Assembly (NCBI RefSeq): GCF_001456935.1 | Contig: NZ_KQ758483.1 | Location: 434,001 to 498,000 of the forward strand | Direction of reading: 5' to 3' | DNA: 64,000 nt | From: [Bacillus] enclensis | GTDB taxonomy: Bacteria > Bacillota > Bacilli > Bacillales > Bacillaceae_B | In this document: positions 37,986-51,612 of the stretch, piece by piece | Position numbering within the stretch: the stretch's first letter is position 1 | Layout of the letters: the number at the start of each line of letters is the position of its first letter | Translations under genes and position numbers: made by a program | The notes under the pieces: generated by a model | Database searches by the model: none | The model's input: only the letters and a program-made list of their open reading frames with translations | What the model was told of the DNA's origin: nothing

Positions 37986-40900
37986 ACGTACAGACATTAA
38001 AAGTATTTTAGTAATCGGAAGCGGACCAATCATCATAGGACAGGCGGCAGAATTCGACTATGCGGGGACACAGGCCTGTATCGCCCTTAGGGAAGAAGGT
38101 TACCGGGTCATATTGGTCAACTCCAACCCGGCAACAATCATGACAGACGCTGAAATGGCTGACAAAGTCTATATTGAGCCTCTGACACTCGATTTCGTGA
38201 GCAGGATCATACGCAAAGAACGTCCGGATGCGGTCCTTCCGACGCTCGGTGGGCAGACCGGCTTGAATCTGGCTGTTGAGCTTTCAAAATCAGGAGTATT
38301 AGACGAATGCGGAGTCGAAATTCTCGGAACGAAATTATCTGCCATTGAAAAAGCGGAAGATCGTGATCTATTCAGGAATCTGATGAATGAGCTCAATGAG
38401 CCGGTACCTGAGAGCGAAATCATCCGCAGTGTGGAAGAAGCGTTTCACTTTGTCGATGGGGTGGGATTCCCGGTCATCGTAAGGCCTGCATACACACTTG
38501 GAGGTACAGGAGGCGGGATTTGCCATAATGAAGAAGAACTGATTGAAATCGTAAGCTCCGGGTTGAAATACAGCCCTGTGACACAATGTCTGCTTGAGAA
38601 AAGTATCGCAGGATTTAAAGAAATAGAGTACGAGGTTATGAGGGACGGAGCCGATAATGCGATCGTTGTGTGTAATATGGAAAACATCGATCCTGTTGGA
38701 ATCCATACAGGCGATTCGATAGTAGTTGCCCCAAGTCAGACCTTAAGTGACAGGGAATATCAAATGCTCAGGAACACAAGCCTGAAGATTATCCGAGAAC
38801 TGGGGATAGAAGGAGGCTGCAACGTTCAGCTCGCACTGGATCCCGACAGTTTCCAGTATTACATCATCGAAGTGAATCCGAGGGTGAGCCGTTCTTCGGC
38901 ACTTGCTTCAAAAGCAACCGGCTATCCGATTGCCAAGCTGGCAGCGAAGATCGCAGTAGGTCTTACGTTGGATGAAATGATGAATCCGGTCACTGGAAAA
39001 ACATACGCCGCCTTTGAACCGGCACTTGATTATGTGGTGACAAAGATTCCGCGCTGGCCATTTGACAAGTTTGAAGCAGCCAAACGGAATCTCGGCACCC
39101 AGATGAAAGCAACCGGTGAGGTGATGGCAATCGGTAGAACATTTGAGGAATCACTGTTAAAGGCCATCCGCTCATTAGAAAGCAATACGTATCACATGGA
39201 GTTAAGCGATGCGGAGCAAATGACCGATCAATGGATTGAGAAAAGGATCCGCAAAGCTGGTGATGAACGTCTCTTCTATGTAGGGGAAGCACTCAGAAGA
39301 GGAGTGAATATAGAAACAATTCACGAGTGGAGTAAGATTGACCTTTTCTTCTTATATAAGATGAATAGAATTGTAGAGTTTGAAAGAGAATTAAGGGACC
39401 ATCCGTTTAACGTGGAACTTGCTGAAAAAGCAAAACGTATGGGCTTCTCTGACATTACTGTCGCAAAACTTTGGGACTGTAAGGAAAATGAAGTCTATCA
39501 GTGGAGAAAAGAAAACAGCCTTCTCCCGGTATACAAGATGGTCGATACCTGTGCAGCCGAGTTTGAATCTGAAACACCATACTTCTATGGGACGTACGAG
39601 GATGAAAACGAATCGAAAGTCACTGAAAGAGAAAGTGTCATTGTTCTGGGCTCCGGACCGATCCGAATCGGTCAGGGTGTGGAATTTGATTACGCAACAG
39701 TCCATTCTGTCTGGGCGATCAAAGAAGCAGGATATGAAGCGATCATCGTAAACAACAACCCTGAAACGGTCTCAACAGATTTCAGTATTTCAGATAAGTT
39801 ATACTTTGAGCCGCTTACGGTTGAGGATGTGATGCACATCATTGATCTAGAGAAACCTAAAGGAGTTGTGGTCCAATTTGGAGGACAGACGGCGATTAAC
39901 CTGGCAGAGGAGTTGGTGAGAAGGGGAGTCACTATTCTTGGGACTTCACTTGAGGATCTCGACCGTGCCGAAAATCGCGACAAATTCGAACATACACTTA
40001 ACCAATTAGGGATTCCCCAGCCAGAAGGGAAAACCGCGGTTTCTGTAGAAGGAGCACTTGAAATTGCAGAATCCATCGGATACCCGGTACTGGTCAGACC
40101 TTCATATGTACTCGGCGGAAGGGCCATGGAGATTGTATATAGGAGAGAAGAACTCCTTCACTATATGAAAAACGCAGTAAAGGTAAATCCGCAGCACCCT
40201 GTACTGATCGACAGATACCTGATCGGAAAAGAGATTGAAGTCGATGCAATTTCAGACGGCGTCGATGTCGTTGTCCCTGGAATCATGGAGCACATCGAAC
40301 GGGCAGGCGTCCATTCAGGGGATTCCATCGCAGTGTACCCTCCGCAGCAGTTGACGCATGAACAAAAAGAAACATTAGTGGACTACACTACCCGCCTCGC
40401 AAAGGGGTTGAATATTGTCGGCCTGCTTAACATTCAATATGTCATATCAAAAGGTGAGATCTTTGTTCTGGAAGTGAATCCTCGCTCAAGCAGAACGGTG
40501 CCATTCATCAGTAAGATCACAAATGTGCCGATGGCCAATATGGCGACGAAATCAATCCTCGGAATATCTTTGAAAGAGCAGGGGTATGAATCAGGGCTTA
40601 TACCTGAAAAACAGGGAGTATATGTAAAAGTCCCGGTATTCTCTTTTGCAAAGCTGAGAAGAGTGGATATCACGCTGGGCCCTGAAATGAAATCCACCGG
40701 GGAAGTCATGGGGAAAGATTCTACTTTAGAGAAAGCACTGTACAAAGGAATGGTCGCTGCCGGGATGGAAATGAAGGAGCACGGATCCGTCCTGATGACA
40801 GTGGCGGATAAAGACAAGGAAGAAGCGGTGTTATTGGCTAAACGCTTCGTGAATATAGGCTATCAAATCCTTGCCACGAAGGGAACGGCTCAGCATTTGA

Positions 40901-41186
40901 TGAAAGCAGGTATCGGTGTCAAAGAAGTCGATAAGATCGGTTCTGAGGGGCCGACATTGCTTGACCTCATTCAAAGCGGAGAGACGCAGCTTGTCATCAA
41001 CACCCTTACTAAAGGAAAGCAGCCGGCCAGGGACGGTTTCAGGATCAGAAGAGAATCAGTGGAAAATGGAGTGCCATGTCTTACTTCTTTAGATACGGCA
41101 GAAGCGATCTTGCGGGTGATCGAATCCATGACCTTCTCGGCAGAGGCACTGGAAGCCTCGCCAGAAAAAAGAAAGGCGGTTCATCA

Positions 41187-41190
<4 letters not shown>
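37978..41190 (+). CDS. pyrAB: Carbamoyl-phosphate synthase large chain (pyrimidine-specific)
   Basis: Uses two ATP, bicarbonate and ammonia to make carbamoyl phosphate. The 1070-residue product has two homologous ATP-grasp halves, each opening with a GSGPI motif ([18 protein letters not shown] near 16 and [17 protein letters not shown] near 557), and a C-terminal MGS-like allosteric domain. ATG at 37978 has AAAGGAG upstream inside pyrAA. The start at 37954 is rejected by homology. It overlaps pyrK by four bases. Confidence 0.97.
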
Positions 41191-43579
<2,389 letters not shown>

Positions 43580-43583
<4 letters not shown>

Positions 43584-44203
43584 AAATAGAAATTGCCAAT
43601 AAACTATTAGACATCGAAGCTGTCTTTTTAAATCCTGCAGAGCCTTTTACATGGTCATCGGGGATTAAGTCGCCGATTTATTGTGATAACCGTTTAACCA
43701 TGTCCTATCCATCGGTGAGAAATGAAATTTCGAGCGGACTTTCAGAGGTGATAAAAAAACGCTTTCCCGAAGCAGAAGTGATAGCCGGTACAGCTACAGC
43801 AGGGATTCCGCATGCAGCCTGGGTAAGTGAAAAACTGAACCTTCCGATGTGTTATGTCCGATCCAAAGCAAAGGCACATGGAAAAGGAAATCAAATTGAG
43901 GGTAAAGTCGCTGCCGGCCAAAAAGTAGTGGTGGTAGAGGATCTGATATCAACAGGCGGAAGCTGCATCACAGCAGTTGAAGCATTAAGGGAAGCAGGGT
44001 GTGAAGTATTGGGGGTTGCTGCCATCTTCACTTATGAACTTGAAAAAGGCAAAGCAATGCTCGAAGAACATAACATCAATGTTCATGCATTATCGGGTTA
44101 CTCCAGTTTACTCCAAGTGGCACTAGAGCGTTCAATCATCAGGGAAGAAGAGCTGGAAAAATTGAATGCTTGGAAAGATAATCCCGAAGCATGGGGGAAT
44201 TAA
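43580..44203 (+). CDS. pyrE: Orotate phosphoribosyltransferase
   Basis: Joins orotate to PRPP. The 207-residue product has [24 protein letters not shown] and the PRPP motif [13 protein letters not shown] near 118-130. ATG at 43580 overlaps the pyrF stop, with GGGAGGG upstream. It is last in the operon and followed by a two-way terminator shared with rqcH. Confidence 0.97.
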
Positions 44204-44205
44204 CC

Positions 44206-44249
44206 CAAAAAAGCACTTTTACCAGGAAAACGGTAAAAGTGCTTTTTTT
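44206..44249. terminator. Bidirectional terminator between pyrE and rqcH
   Basis: AAAAAAGCACTTTTACC and GGTAAAAGTGCTTTTTTT form a long stem with A-run and T-run on opposite sides, so it can stop transcription of both convergent genes. Confidence 0.92.
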
Positions 44250-44250
44250 A

Positions 44251-45954
44251 TCAATCCTTTAAAGAACGTACAAGGTCCAAGTCAGGAGTAACATAAACCG
44301 TCTGCTGCCCTTCATAAATGACAAACCCGGGCTTTGCTCCTTTTGGCTTCTTAACTTGTCTGACGGCGGTGAAATCGACTGGAACTGAACTCGATTCACG
44401 TGCTTTGCTGAAATATGCAGCGATATTTGCTGCTTCTTTAATGGTTTGTTCGGATGGGTCGTTACTTTTGATCACCACATGAGACCCCGGTATATCTTTG
44501 GTGTGCAGCCAGATGTCATCCCTGCCTGCCGCTTTATTTGTTAAATAATCATTTTGCTTGTTGTTTTTTCCTACCAAGATTTGAGTTCCTTCACTTGAAG
44601 TATAGCTTTCAAGTACAGGCTTCCCATTTGTTTTCTTCTTTTTCGTCTGTTTACGGGCTCTCAGGTAGCCTTCTTCCTCTAACTCTTCCCGTATTTCCTC
44701 CACGTCCTTTGTGGATGCTGATTCAAGCTGCTGAAGCAGCCTCTCCAAATAAATGATTTCTTCTTTTGCTTTTTCAATCTGCTCATTCACAATTTCAACC
44801 GCATTTTTGGCCTTTTGATAACGGGAAAAATAAAGCTGAGCATTTTCAGAAGGAGATTTCTGGGGATTAAGAGGGATGGTGATGCTTCCCCCGTCCTCGT
44901 CATAGTAATTGACGACACTGACTTCAGTCATACCTCTTTCCACTGCATACAGATTTGAAGTAAGAAGTTCGCCTAATAATTGAAAGCGGTCAGCCTGTTC
45001 GGCATCTTTCAACGTTTGCTTCAGCTTTTCGATTTTATTTACGTTTTTATCCCGTTCATTCCTGATAAACCGCTCCAGGTCGTTTCCTTGCTGTTTCACG
45101 CGGTCCCTTGCCGCTTTTTGATAGAAGAATCGATCCAGTAATTCACTTAATGAAGTAAAAGCAAGCTTTTCTCCTTCCACATGTTCAAGGGCTGTCCAGT
45201 AAAATATTTCTTTCTCCCCCATGATGAGAGTGGGGGACACTTGATTTTCTTTGGCCTTCTTTACTAAATCAAGGAAGGACCGGGCGATTTCAGACTGTTT
45301 ACCAAGGCCGGCATGGTGGGTCACTTCTTTGGCAAACAACGGAGAGATACCGGCGAATGATTGAACGATTTGTTTATCCAGCTTCCCGGCGTTGAAGTCG
45401 AGGGCCTTCAGTACATCTTCACTTGTCGCTTCCAGCGGGTTTCTTTTGTCCTGCTGCGGCGGCATGACATACTCATGGCCCGGTAAAACGGTCCGGTGCG
45501 TATTCATGCTGGGAGAAATATGCTTGATGCTGTCCAGGATCATATTTCTTCCTTTATCGACTAATATGATATTACTGTGCCTGCCCATTATTTCAATGAT
45601 CAGCTGTTTATAAGAGACATCTCCTATTTCATTTCTTCCTTTTACCTCAAAAACGATCATTCGGTCTAGCGCCGATTGTTTAATATCTTCAATGATGTAC
45701 CCTTCCAAATGCTTGCGAAGAAGCATACAGAACATAGGAGGGACCGACGGATTCTCGTAATCTTCTTTCGTAATCTGAACCCTAGAATAACTAGGGTGGG
45801 CGGATAGGAGAAGCTTATGATTCTTACCGTTCGCCCGCACGATCATGATGATCTCATTCTTATAAGGCTGATGAACCTTATTGATCCTCCCATTCATCAC
45901 CTCATCCTTCAATTCCTTCGTCATAGCTCTAGTAAACAATCCATCAAATGACAT
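44251..45954 (-). CDS. rqcH: Ribosome quality control factor RqcH (NFACT/FbpA family)
   Basis: Binds stalled 50S-peptidyl-tRNA and recruits tRNA-Ala to add C-terminal alanine tails. The 567-residue product has an NFACT-N domain ([36 protein letters not shown]), coiled coils at about 280-430, and NFACT-R ([19 protein letters not shown] near 480-500). The start at 45954 is preferred over 45972: AGAGGA lies nine bases before it and homologues begin MSFDG. It is the only leftward gene in the window. In older literature it is a fibronectin-binding homologue (yloA). Confidence 0.95.
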   Translation of the reverse strand: MSFDGLFTRAMTKELKDEVMNGRINKVHQPYKNEIIMIVRANGKNHKLLLSAHPSYSRVQITKEDYENPSVPPMFCMLLRKHLEGYIIEDIKQSALDRMIVFEVKGRNEIGDVSYKQLIIEIMGRHSNIILVDKGRNMILDSIKHISPSMNTHRTVLPGHEYVMPPQQDKRNPLEATSEDVLKALDFNAGKLDKQIVQSFAGISPLFAKEVTHHAGLGKQSEIARSFLDLVKKAKENQVSPTLIMGEKEIFYWTALEHVEGEKLAFTSLSELLDRFFYQKAARDRVKQQGNDLERFIRNERDKNVNKIEKLKQTLKDAEQADRFQLLGELLTSNLYAVERGMTEVSVVNYYDEDGGSITIPLNPQKSPSENAQLYFSRYQKAKNAVEIVNEQIEKAKEEIIYLERLLQQLESASTKDVEEIREELEEEGYLRARKQTKKKKTNGKPVLESYTSSEGTQILVGKNNKQNDYLTNKAAGRDDIWLHTKDIPGSHVVIKSNDPSEQTIKEAANIAAYFSKARESSSVPVDFTAVRQVKKPKGAKPGFVIYEGQQTVYVTPDLDLVRSLKD

Positions 45955-46078
45955 AACCAACATCCTCTTCAAATTAACGTATTTTATATATTCTCTTAAT
46001 AATTTTCTTATAGATTTATCTTTTTTAATGGAAATGGAAAATCATCATTGCCCATTTCTTCCCGCTCCACTAGCCGCC

Positions 46079-46146
46079 TGAGCTGGACAAGTCCCGACCT
46101 TTCCTCTAATTCCCTCCGGAGTCAAGTGCCTTCCGCTCCAATCCAC
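46079..46146 (-). repeat. Degraded interspersed repeat copy 3
   Basis: Read on the minus strand it gives ATTGGAGCGGAAGGC, then GACTCCGGAGGGAA, resembling the left end of copies 1 and 2 (TTGGAGTG, GACTCCTGCGGG). AGCTGGACA is shared with the insert of copy 1. The right half is not recognisable. Likely a decayed member in opposite orientation. Confidence 0.4.
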
Positions 46147-46297
46147 TCTGTATTTTTCAATGAGTAAATAATAACAAATTCACGATGTGGATTTCTTTAA
46201 TTACCTGATTCGATAAAGCATGTTTCTACTTATGGTTCTAAAATTTGATTGCTTAATAATTCCTTGTAAACCTTATAGATGATTTAGGGCGTCTCCA

Positions 46298-46425
46298 GCT
46301 TTTGGTTGGAGTGCAAGACGGAGACTCCTGCGGGAAGAGTAGCTTATGTGAGACCCCGCAGGCGAAAGCCGAGGAGGCTCACGGGCTACCCGCGGAAAGC
46401 GTAGTCTTGCACGGAAACCAAAAGC
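46298..46425. repeat. Interspersed palindromic repeat, copy 2
   Basis: A 128-bp element bounded by perfect 10-bp inverted ends (GCTTTTGGTT and AACCAAAAGC), with inner TGCAAGAC and GTCTTGCA. Inside are CCTGCGGG and CCCGCAGG, and GAGGAGGCTC, all able to fold. It matches copy 1 at both ends but lacks the 120-bp insert. G+C is much higher than the flanks. Confidence 0.88.
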
Positions 46426-46585
46426 GGTGTTCAAAGCTGATCCCCTATTATACAGGAGGAATGTAATTAATCAGCCAAGCCTAAAATTCATAATTAAATC
46501 ATATCATTTTTTAGGACGAGTCTGAATAAGAATGCTAAGAGAAGAACAACTTTTCGTTATCGTAGGAGGAGAGTGAATTGGTTGA

Positions 46586-49264
46586 ATGAAATATCATGAG
46601 ATGAGACAGGAAGATATAGAAAAGTCACTAAACACCAACTATACCAATGGCTTGTCAGAAGAAGACGTATCTCTAAGAAGGAAACAATTCGGCTACAATC
46701 AGCTTGAAGAAGCAGAAAAACAATCAAATTTATTATTGTTCTTCAGCCAATTTAAAGATTTCATGGTGCTTGTATTACTCGCAGCCACTCTCATTTCTGG
46801 ATTATTGGGAGAATATATTGATGCGGTCGCCATCATTGCCATTGTGCTTATCAACGGTTTCCTCGGTTTCTTCCAGGAACGAAAAGCTGAAAAGTCGCTT
46901 CAGGCACTCAGAGAGCTGTCGGCTCCTCAAGTGAACGTACTCCGTGATGGAAGCTGGGTGAAAATCCTTTCCAGAGAAGTGACCGTGGGAGATATCATCC
47001 GCTTCGCGAGCGGAGATAGAATAGGAGCGGATGTACGCCTGATCAATGCCAATAACCTTGAAATTGAGGAATCTGCATTGACTGGTGAATCTGTGCCTGT
47101 TGCGAAATCGATAAATCCTGTTACAGGGGATCATGTCAGCCTTGGGGATTTGGAAAATATGGCTTTCATGGGGACGATGGTTACAAGGGGGAACGGTACA
47201 GGTGTTGTCACGGCAATCGGAATGAAAACGGCAATGGGACAGATTGCGGATATGCTTCAAAAAGCGGAATCTATGGTCACGCCTTTGCAGCGGAGACTAG
47301 AGGAATTAGGGAAAATCCTCATTACAGTCGCTTTGATTCTTACCGCTCTGGTTGTAGGGGTAGGGGTGATCCAGGGGCATGATATTTATACGATGTTCCT
47401 TGCAGGTGTGTCTCTTGCAGTTGCGGCCATACCTGAAGGCCTTCCTGCAATCGTGACAGTCGCGCTGTCTCTAGGTGTACAGAGAATGATCAAAAAGAAG
47501 GCAATCGTCAGAAAACTTCCGGCTGTAGAAACTCTCGGATGTGCTTCTGTCATCTGTTCAGACAAGACAGGGACCCTTACTCAGAATAAGATGACCGTGA
47601 CCCATCTGTGGAGCGGAGGAAAGACCTGGTCTGTAACCGGGACAGGGTACGAACCGGACGGGCAGTTTTACAGCGGCGAGGAAAGGGTCTCGCCTAACAA
47701 CCAGAAAGCTCTCAATCAATTGCTGACATTCGGGATGCTCTGTAATCACGCCGAACTGGTCACCAGGGATGACAGTTTCATGGTGGATGGTGATCCCACT
47801 GAAGGAGCCCTTCTGGTCGCCGGATTAAAGGCGGGATTAAACAGGGACCTCCTGCTGCAAAAATTTAAAATTATAAAAGAGTTTCCGTTCGATTCTACGA
47901 GGAAGATGATGAGTGTCATTGTAATCGATCAAAACGGAAAACAATTTTCGGTAACAAAAGGAGCCCCCGATGTGCTTGCTGCCAAGAGCGAGTCCATTCT
48001 CTGGGATAACAGGCTTCAAATGAAAACAGGTGAATTGTTTAAAGAGGTAGAGTCGGCTATCGGCGAAATGTCATCGAATGCTCTTAGAAACATCGCGATT
48101 GCCTATAAACCATTAAATGGTATAAAGGCTGAAACGTTATATGAAAAAGACGTGGAAGAAGGATTTACTTTCATCGGGCTTCAAGGCATGATCGATCCGC
48201 CAAGGCCTGAAGTGAAACAAGCAGTCAGGGAATGTAAGGCTGCCGGGATCAAGACCGTGATGATTACTGGAGATCATGTCTTAACGGCAAAAGCCATAGC
48301 CGCGCAGTTAGGGATTTTAAAAAAGAATGATAAAGTCCTCGATGGTAAAGCCCTGAATGAAATGGATGTGGAAGAACTTCAGGAAGTGGTTGAAGATGTC
48401 TCTGTATTTGCCCGAGTATCACCGGAACATAAATTGAAGATTGTGAAAGCCTTGCAAAACAGGGGGCATGTGGTGGCGATGACCGGGGATGGTGTAAATG
48501 ATGCCCCTGCCATTAAATCTGCTGATATAGGAGTGGCCATGGGGATTACAGGGACCGATGTGGCAAAGGAATCCTCTTCACTCGTCCTTCTCGACGATAA
48601 TTTTGCCACGATAAAATCCGCCATTCAGGAAGGGCGGAATATCTATGAAAATATCCGGAAATTCATCAGGTACCTACTGGCATCCAATGTAGGCGAAATC
48701 CTCGTCATGCTGTTTGCCATGCTGCTTGCTTTGCCGCTTCCGCTCGTACCGATTCAAATTTTATGGGTCAATCTTGTCACTGACGGACTCCCGGCAATGG
48801 CACTCGGACTTGATAAGCCGGAAGATGATGTCATGAAGAGAAAGCCAAGGAATATGAATGAAGGCGTTTTTGCCAGAGGCCTGGGATGGAAAGTCGTTTC
48901 AAGGGGGTTCCTCATCGGCCTGGTCACGCTCTTCGCGTTCATGCTTGCTTATAAGGCGCATCCTGATCATCTTGCATATGCCCAAACGGTCGCTTTTGCG
49001 ACACTGGTAATGGCTCAATTGATTCATGTATTCGACTGCCGCAGTGAAGTTTCTGTATTCTCAAGGAATCCATTCGGCAATATGTATCTGGTCTGGGCGG
49101 TCCTTTCATCACTTGTTTTGATGCTGCTGGTCATATATATCCCGTCCCTGCAGCCAATTTTCCATACAGTCCCGATCCAGCTGAAGGACTGGATGCTGAT
49201 CATCGGTTTGAGCTCAGTACCGACGTTTTTGCTGGCAGGGTCATTTTTTGCAAGAAAAAAATAG
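46586..49264 (+). CDS. Calcium-transporting P-type ATPase (SERCA-like, YloB)
   Basis: Membrane pump of 892 residues, probably exporting Ca2+. Cation-ATPase N-domain, actuator with ALTGES, PEGLPAIV in M4, phosphorylation motif S-D326-KTGTLTQNKM, MTGDGVNDAPAIK, and M6 with NLVTDGLPAMALG typical of type IIA calcium pumps. About ten membrane spans. An in-frame TGA lies just upstream, so ATG at 46586 is the earliest ATG; GGAGGAGAG is about 12 bases away. B. subtilis YloB is a sporulation-expressed calcium ATPase. Ion choice is inferred. Confidence 0.9.
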   Translation: MKYHEMRQEDIEKSLNTNYTNGLSEEDVSLRRKQFGYNQLEEAEKQSNLLLFFSQFKDFMVLVLLAATLISGLLGEYIDAVAIIAIVLINGFLGFFQERKAEKSLQALRELSAPQVNVLRDGSWVKILSREVTVGDIIRFASGDRIGADVRLINANNLEIEESALTGESVPVAKSINPVTGDHVSLGDLENMAFMGTMVTRGNGTGVVTAIGMKTAMGQIADMLQKAESMVTPLQRRLEELGKILITVALILTALVVGVGVIQGHDIYTMFLAGVSLAVAAIPEGLPAIVTVALSLGVQRMIKKKAIVRKLPAVETLGCASVICSDKTGTLTQNKMTVTHLWSGGKTWSVTGTGYEPDGQFYSGEERVSPNNQKALNQLLTFGMLCNHAELVTRDDSFMVDGDPTEGALLVAGLKAGLNRDLLLQKFKIIKEFPFDSTRKMMSVIVIDQNGKQFSVTKGAPDVLAAKSESILWDNRLQMKTGELFKEVESAIGEMSSNALRNIAIAYKPLNGIKAETLYEKDVEEGFTFIGLQGMIDPPRPEVKQAVRECKAAGIKTVMITGDHVLTAKAIAAQLGILKKNDKVLDGKALNEMDVEELQEVVEDVSVFARVSPEHKLKIVKALQNRGHVVAMTGDGVNDAPAIKSADIGVAMGITGTDVAKESSSLVLLDDNFATIKSAIQEGRNIYENIRKFIRYLLASNVGEILVMLFAMLLALPLPLVPIQILWVNLVTDGLPAMALGLDKPEDDVMKRKPRNMNEGVFARGLGWKVVSRGFLIGLVTLFAFMLAYKAHPDHLAYAQTVAFATLVMAQLIHVFDCRSEVSVFSRNPFGNMYLVWAVLSSLVLMLLVIYIPSLQPIFHTVPIQLKDWMLIIGLSSVPTFLLAGSFFARKK

Positions 49265-49283
49265 TGGAATGTGGTATAATCCA

Positions 49284-49320
49284 AAAGGTAATAGAGTTTT
49301 GTCCTCTATTACCTTTTTTC
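49284..49320 (+). terminator. Terminator after the calcium ATPase gene
   Basis: AAAAGGTAATAGAG pairs with CTCTATTACCTTTTTT around a seven-base loop. Confidence 0.92.
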
Positions 49321-49432
49321 ATATATTCCGACTGTTCATTTTGATTCCCGCCAAGAAAGAAAGCCGGGAGTTTTTATACATATCGAACAACATTACATAC
49401 ACTAATACACATAAAGATTGGAAGTGAGCGTA

Positions 49433-50308
49433 ATGGTTGTCAGCATGACAGGCTTTGGAAGAAGCAATCTGAATTCTGGACGACATACTGTAACAGTCGA
49501 AATGAAATCGGTGAACCACCGGTTTCATGAATGTACGATCAGGCTGCCGAGGCAGCTGATGAAGCTTGAAGAAAAAATCAAGAAACAGATTTCAGGATTC
49601 ATCAAAAGAGGGAAGGTGGATATTTTCATCACCATTTCCGGTGAAGGTCTTGTACATAGGAATCTGCGTATTGACTGGAAACTCATTCAAGATTATTATC
49701 AGTTAGTACATGAAGTCAAAGACCGCTTCTCCTTGAAGGGTGCAGTGGAACTGGATCAGATATTATCACGGGAAGAGTTCATTACGATTGAAGAAATGGA
49801 AGAAGAAAACGAAGAACTTGAACAAATGGTATTGAATGCAGTGCAATTGGCTGCAAAGGAATTAAGGGAAATGAGATTGAAGGAAGGAGAAACCCTTGAA
49901 GTGGATTTCCACCTTCACTTGAATCAATTTGAACAAAAAGTTTCCGAACTCAGCATTATATCACCGCGTGTCATCACGGAATACAGGGACAGACTTGAAA
50001 AGAAAATGATGGAATACAGTGAAGGTGCCATCGATGAAAGCCGTTTGATGAATGAGGTGGCCATCATGGCGGACAAATCCGATATCACGGAAGAATTGAC
50101 CCGCTTGAAAAGCCATATCCTTTATTTCCGTTCTACTATGGGTCTGAATGAACCCATTGGCCGAAAATTGGATTTCTTGATTCAGGAAATGAACAGGGAA
50201 GTGAACACCATTGGTTCCAAGTCGAATGATTCCAGTATCACAGCATTGGTGGTAGAGTTGAAGTCCACGCTTGAAAAGCTTCGGGAACAAGTACAAAATG
50301 TTGAATAA
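49433..50308 (+). CDS. yloC: YicC family endoribonuclease (YloC)
   Basis: Protein of 291 residues, same length as B. subtilis YloC. Conserved stretches are SMTGFGRSN at the N-terminus, [18 protein letters not shown], and the C-terminal DUF1732 with [35 protein letters not shown]. YicC proteins have been reported as RNases acting on RNA in E. coli; the Bacillus substrate is unknown. ATG at 49433 has AAGTGAG upstream; the GTG-led frame at 49418 is less likely. remA follows in the same direction. Confidence 0.9.
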   Translation: MVVSMTGFGRSNLNSGRHTVTVEMKSVNHRFHECTIRLPRQLMKLEEKIKKQISGFIKRGKVDIFITISGEGLVHRNLRIDWKLIQDYYQLVHEVKDRFSLKGAVELDQILSREEFITIEEMEEENEELEQMVLNAVQLAAKELREMRLKEGETLEVDFHLHLNQFEQKVSELSIISPRVITEYRDRLEKKMMEYSEGAIDESRLMNEVAIMADKSDITEELTRLKSHILYFRSTMGLNEPIGRKLDFLIQEMNREVNTIGSKSNDSSITALVVELKSTLEKLREQVQNVE

Positions 50309-50364
50309 GAAGTTTAGTTTACCGTCCATACGGAGAAACTAAGCTATTGATTAGGAGGAGCGTC

Positions 50365-50637
50365 ATGTCTATTAAGCTCATCAATATAGGATTTGGAAAT
50401 ATTGTATCAGCTAACCGGATCATCTCGATTGTTAGTCCAGAATCTGCGCCGATCAAGCGTCTGATTCAAGATGCAAGGGACCGGGGTACTTTAGTGGATG
50501 CTACATACGGAAGGAGAACGAGGGCAGTCATCATCACAGACAGCGACCATGTGATTTTATCGGCTGTTCAACCGGAGACCGTTGCTCACCGCTTAACGGA
50601 TAAAGATGATTTGCAAGAAGAAGGGCAGGGTAAATAA
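50365..50637 (+). CDS. remA: Extracellular matrix regulatory protein RemA
   Basis: DNA-binding regulator that activates matrix operons in B. subtilis. The 90-residue product begins [20 protein letters not shown] and contains [18 protein letters not shown] and [18 protein letters not shown], near-identical to RemA. ATG at 50365 has AGGAGGAG upstream; 50347 is an upstream in-frame start without support. gmk starts immediately after the stop. Confidence 0.95.
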   Translation: MSIKLINIGFGNIVSANRIISIVSPESAPIKRLIQDARDRGTLVDATYGRRTRAVIITDSDHVILSAVQPETVAHRLTDKDDLQEEGQGK

Positions 50638-51252
<615 letters not shown>

Positions 51253-51474
51253 ATGTTATATCCATCCATTGACTCATTGATGAAAAAAATCGATTCCAAA
51301 TATTCTTTAGTAAGTGTCGCTGCTAAGCGGGCAAGAAATCTTCAGGATACCGGTGATTTCCGCCTTGAAAAGTATTCTTCTCAAAAATTTGTTGGAAAAG
51401 CACTTGAAGAGATACATGCTGGTCAATTATCCATGAAAGAAAGAGACGAAAAAGCTGTTTACTCTGATGAGTAA
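51253..51474 (+). CDS. rpoZ: RNA polymerase omega subunit
   Basis: Small RNA polymerase assembly subunit, 73 residues. MLYPSIDSLMKKIDSKYSLV and AAKRARNLQD are the conserved N-terminal segments; GKALEEIHAGQL follows. ATG at 51253 is next to the gmk stop, with GGAGG upstream in gmk. Confidence 0.95.
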   Translation: MLYPSIDSLMKKIDSKYSLVSVAAKRARNLQDTGDFRLEKYSSQKFVGKALEEIHAGQLSMKERDEKAVYSDE

Positions 51475-51504
51475 AAAAGACAATTCGACTTTATGAAAAA
51501 TCAG

Positions 51505-51560
51505 AGGGTTGACCCGGAAGATTTTATGAATCTTTTCGGGACAGCCCTATTTTCTTTTTT
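51505..51560 (+). terminator. Hairpin/terminator between rpoZ and coaBC
   Basis: AGGGTT with AGCCCT and CCCGGAAGATT with AATCTTTTCGGG form an extended imperfect stem around TTATG, followed by ATTTTCTTTTTT. It may be partial, since the next gene lacks an obvious separate promoter. Confidence 0.65.
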
Positions 51561-51612
51561 ACTCAAAATCCTTCATAATAAAAGGAAGTATAAAGGAACT
51601 GGGGGAAGTTCG

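Larger units (their letters stand above)
45955..46585. other. Divergent intergenic region with repeats
   Basis: About 630 bp between rqcH (leftward) and the calcium ATPase gene (rightward). It holds a degraded repeat on the minus strand at about 46079-46146 and a complete repeat at 46298-46425. The remainder is AT-rich with no clear ORF. Promoters for both genes must lie here but none matches consensus well. Confidence 0.6.

Noticed and set aside
51493-51612. 40-residue extension of coaBC
   Set aside because: It crosses a hairpin with T-run and is absent from homologues.
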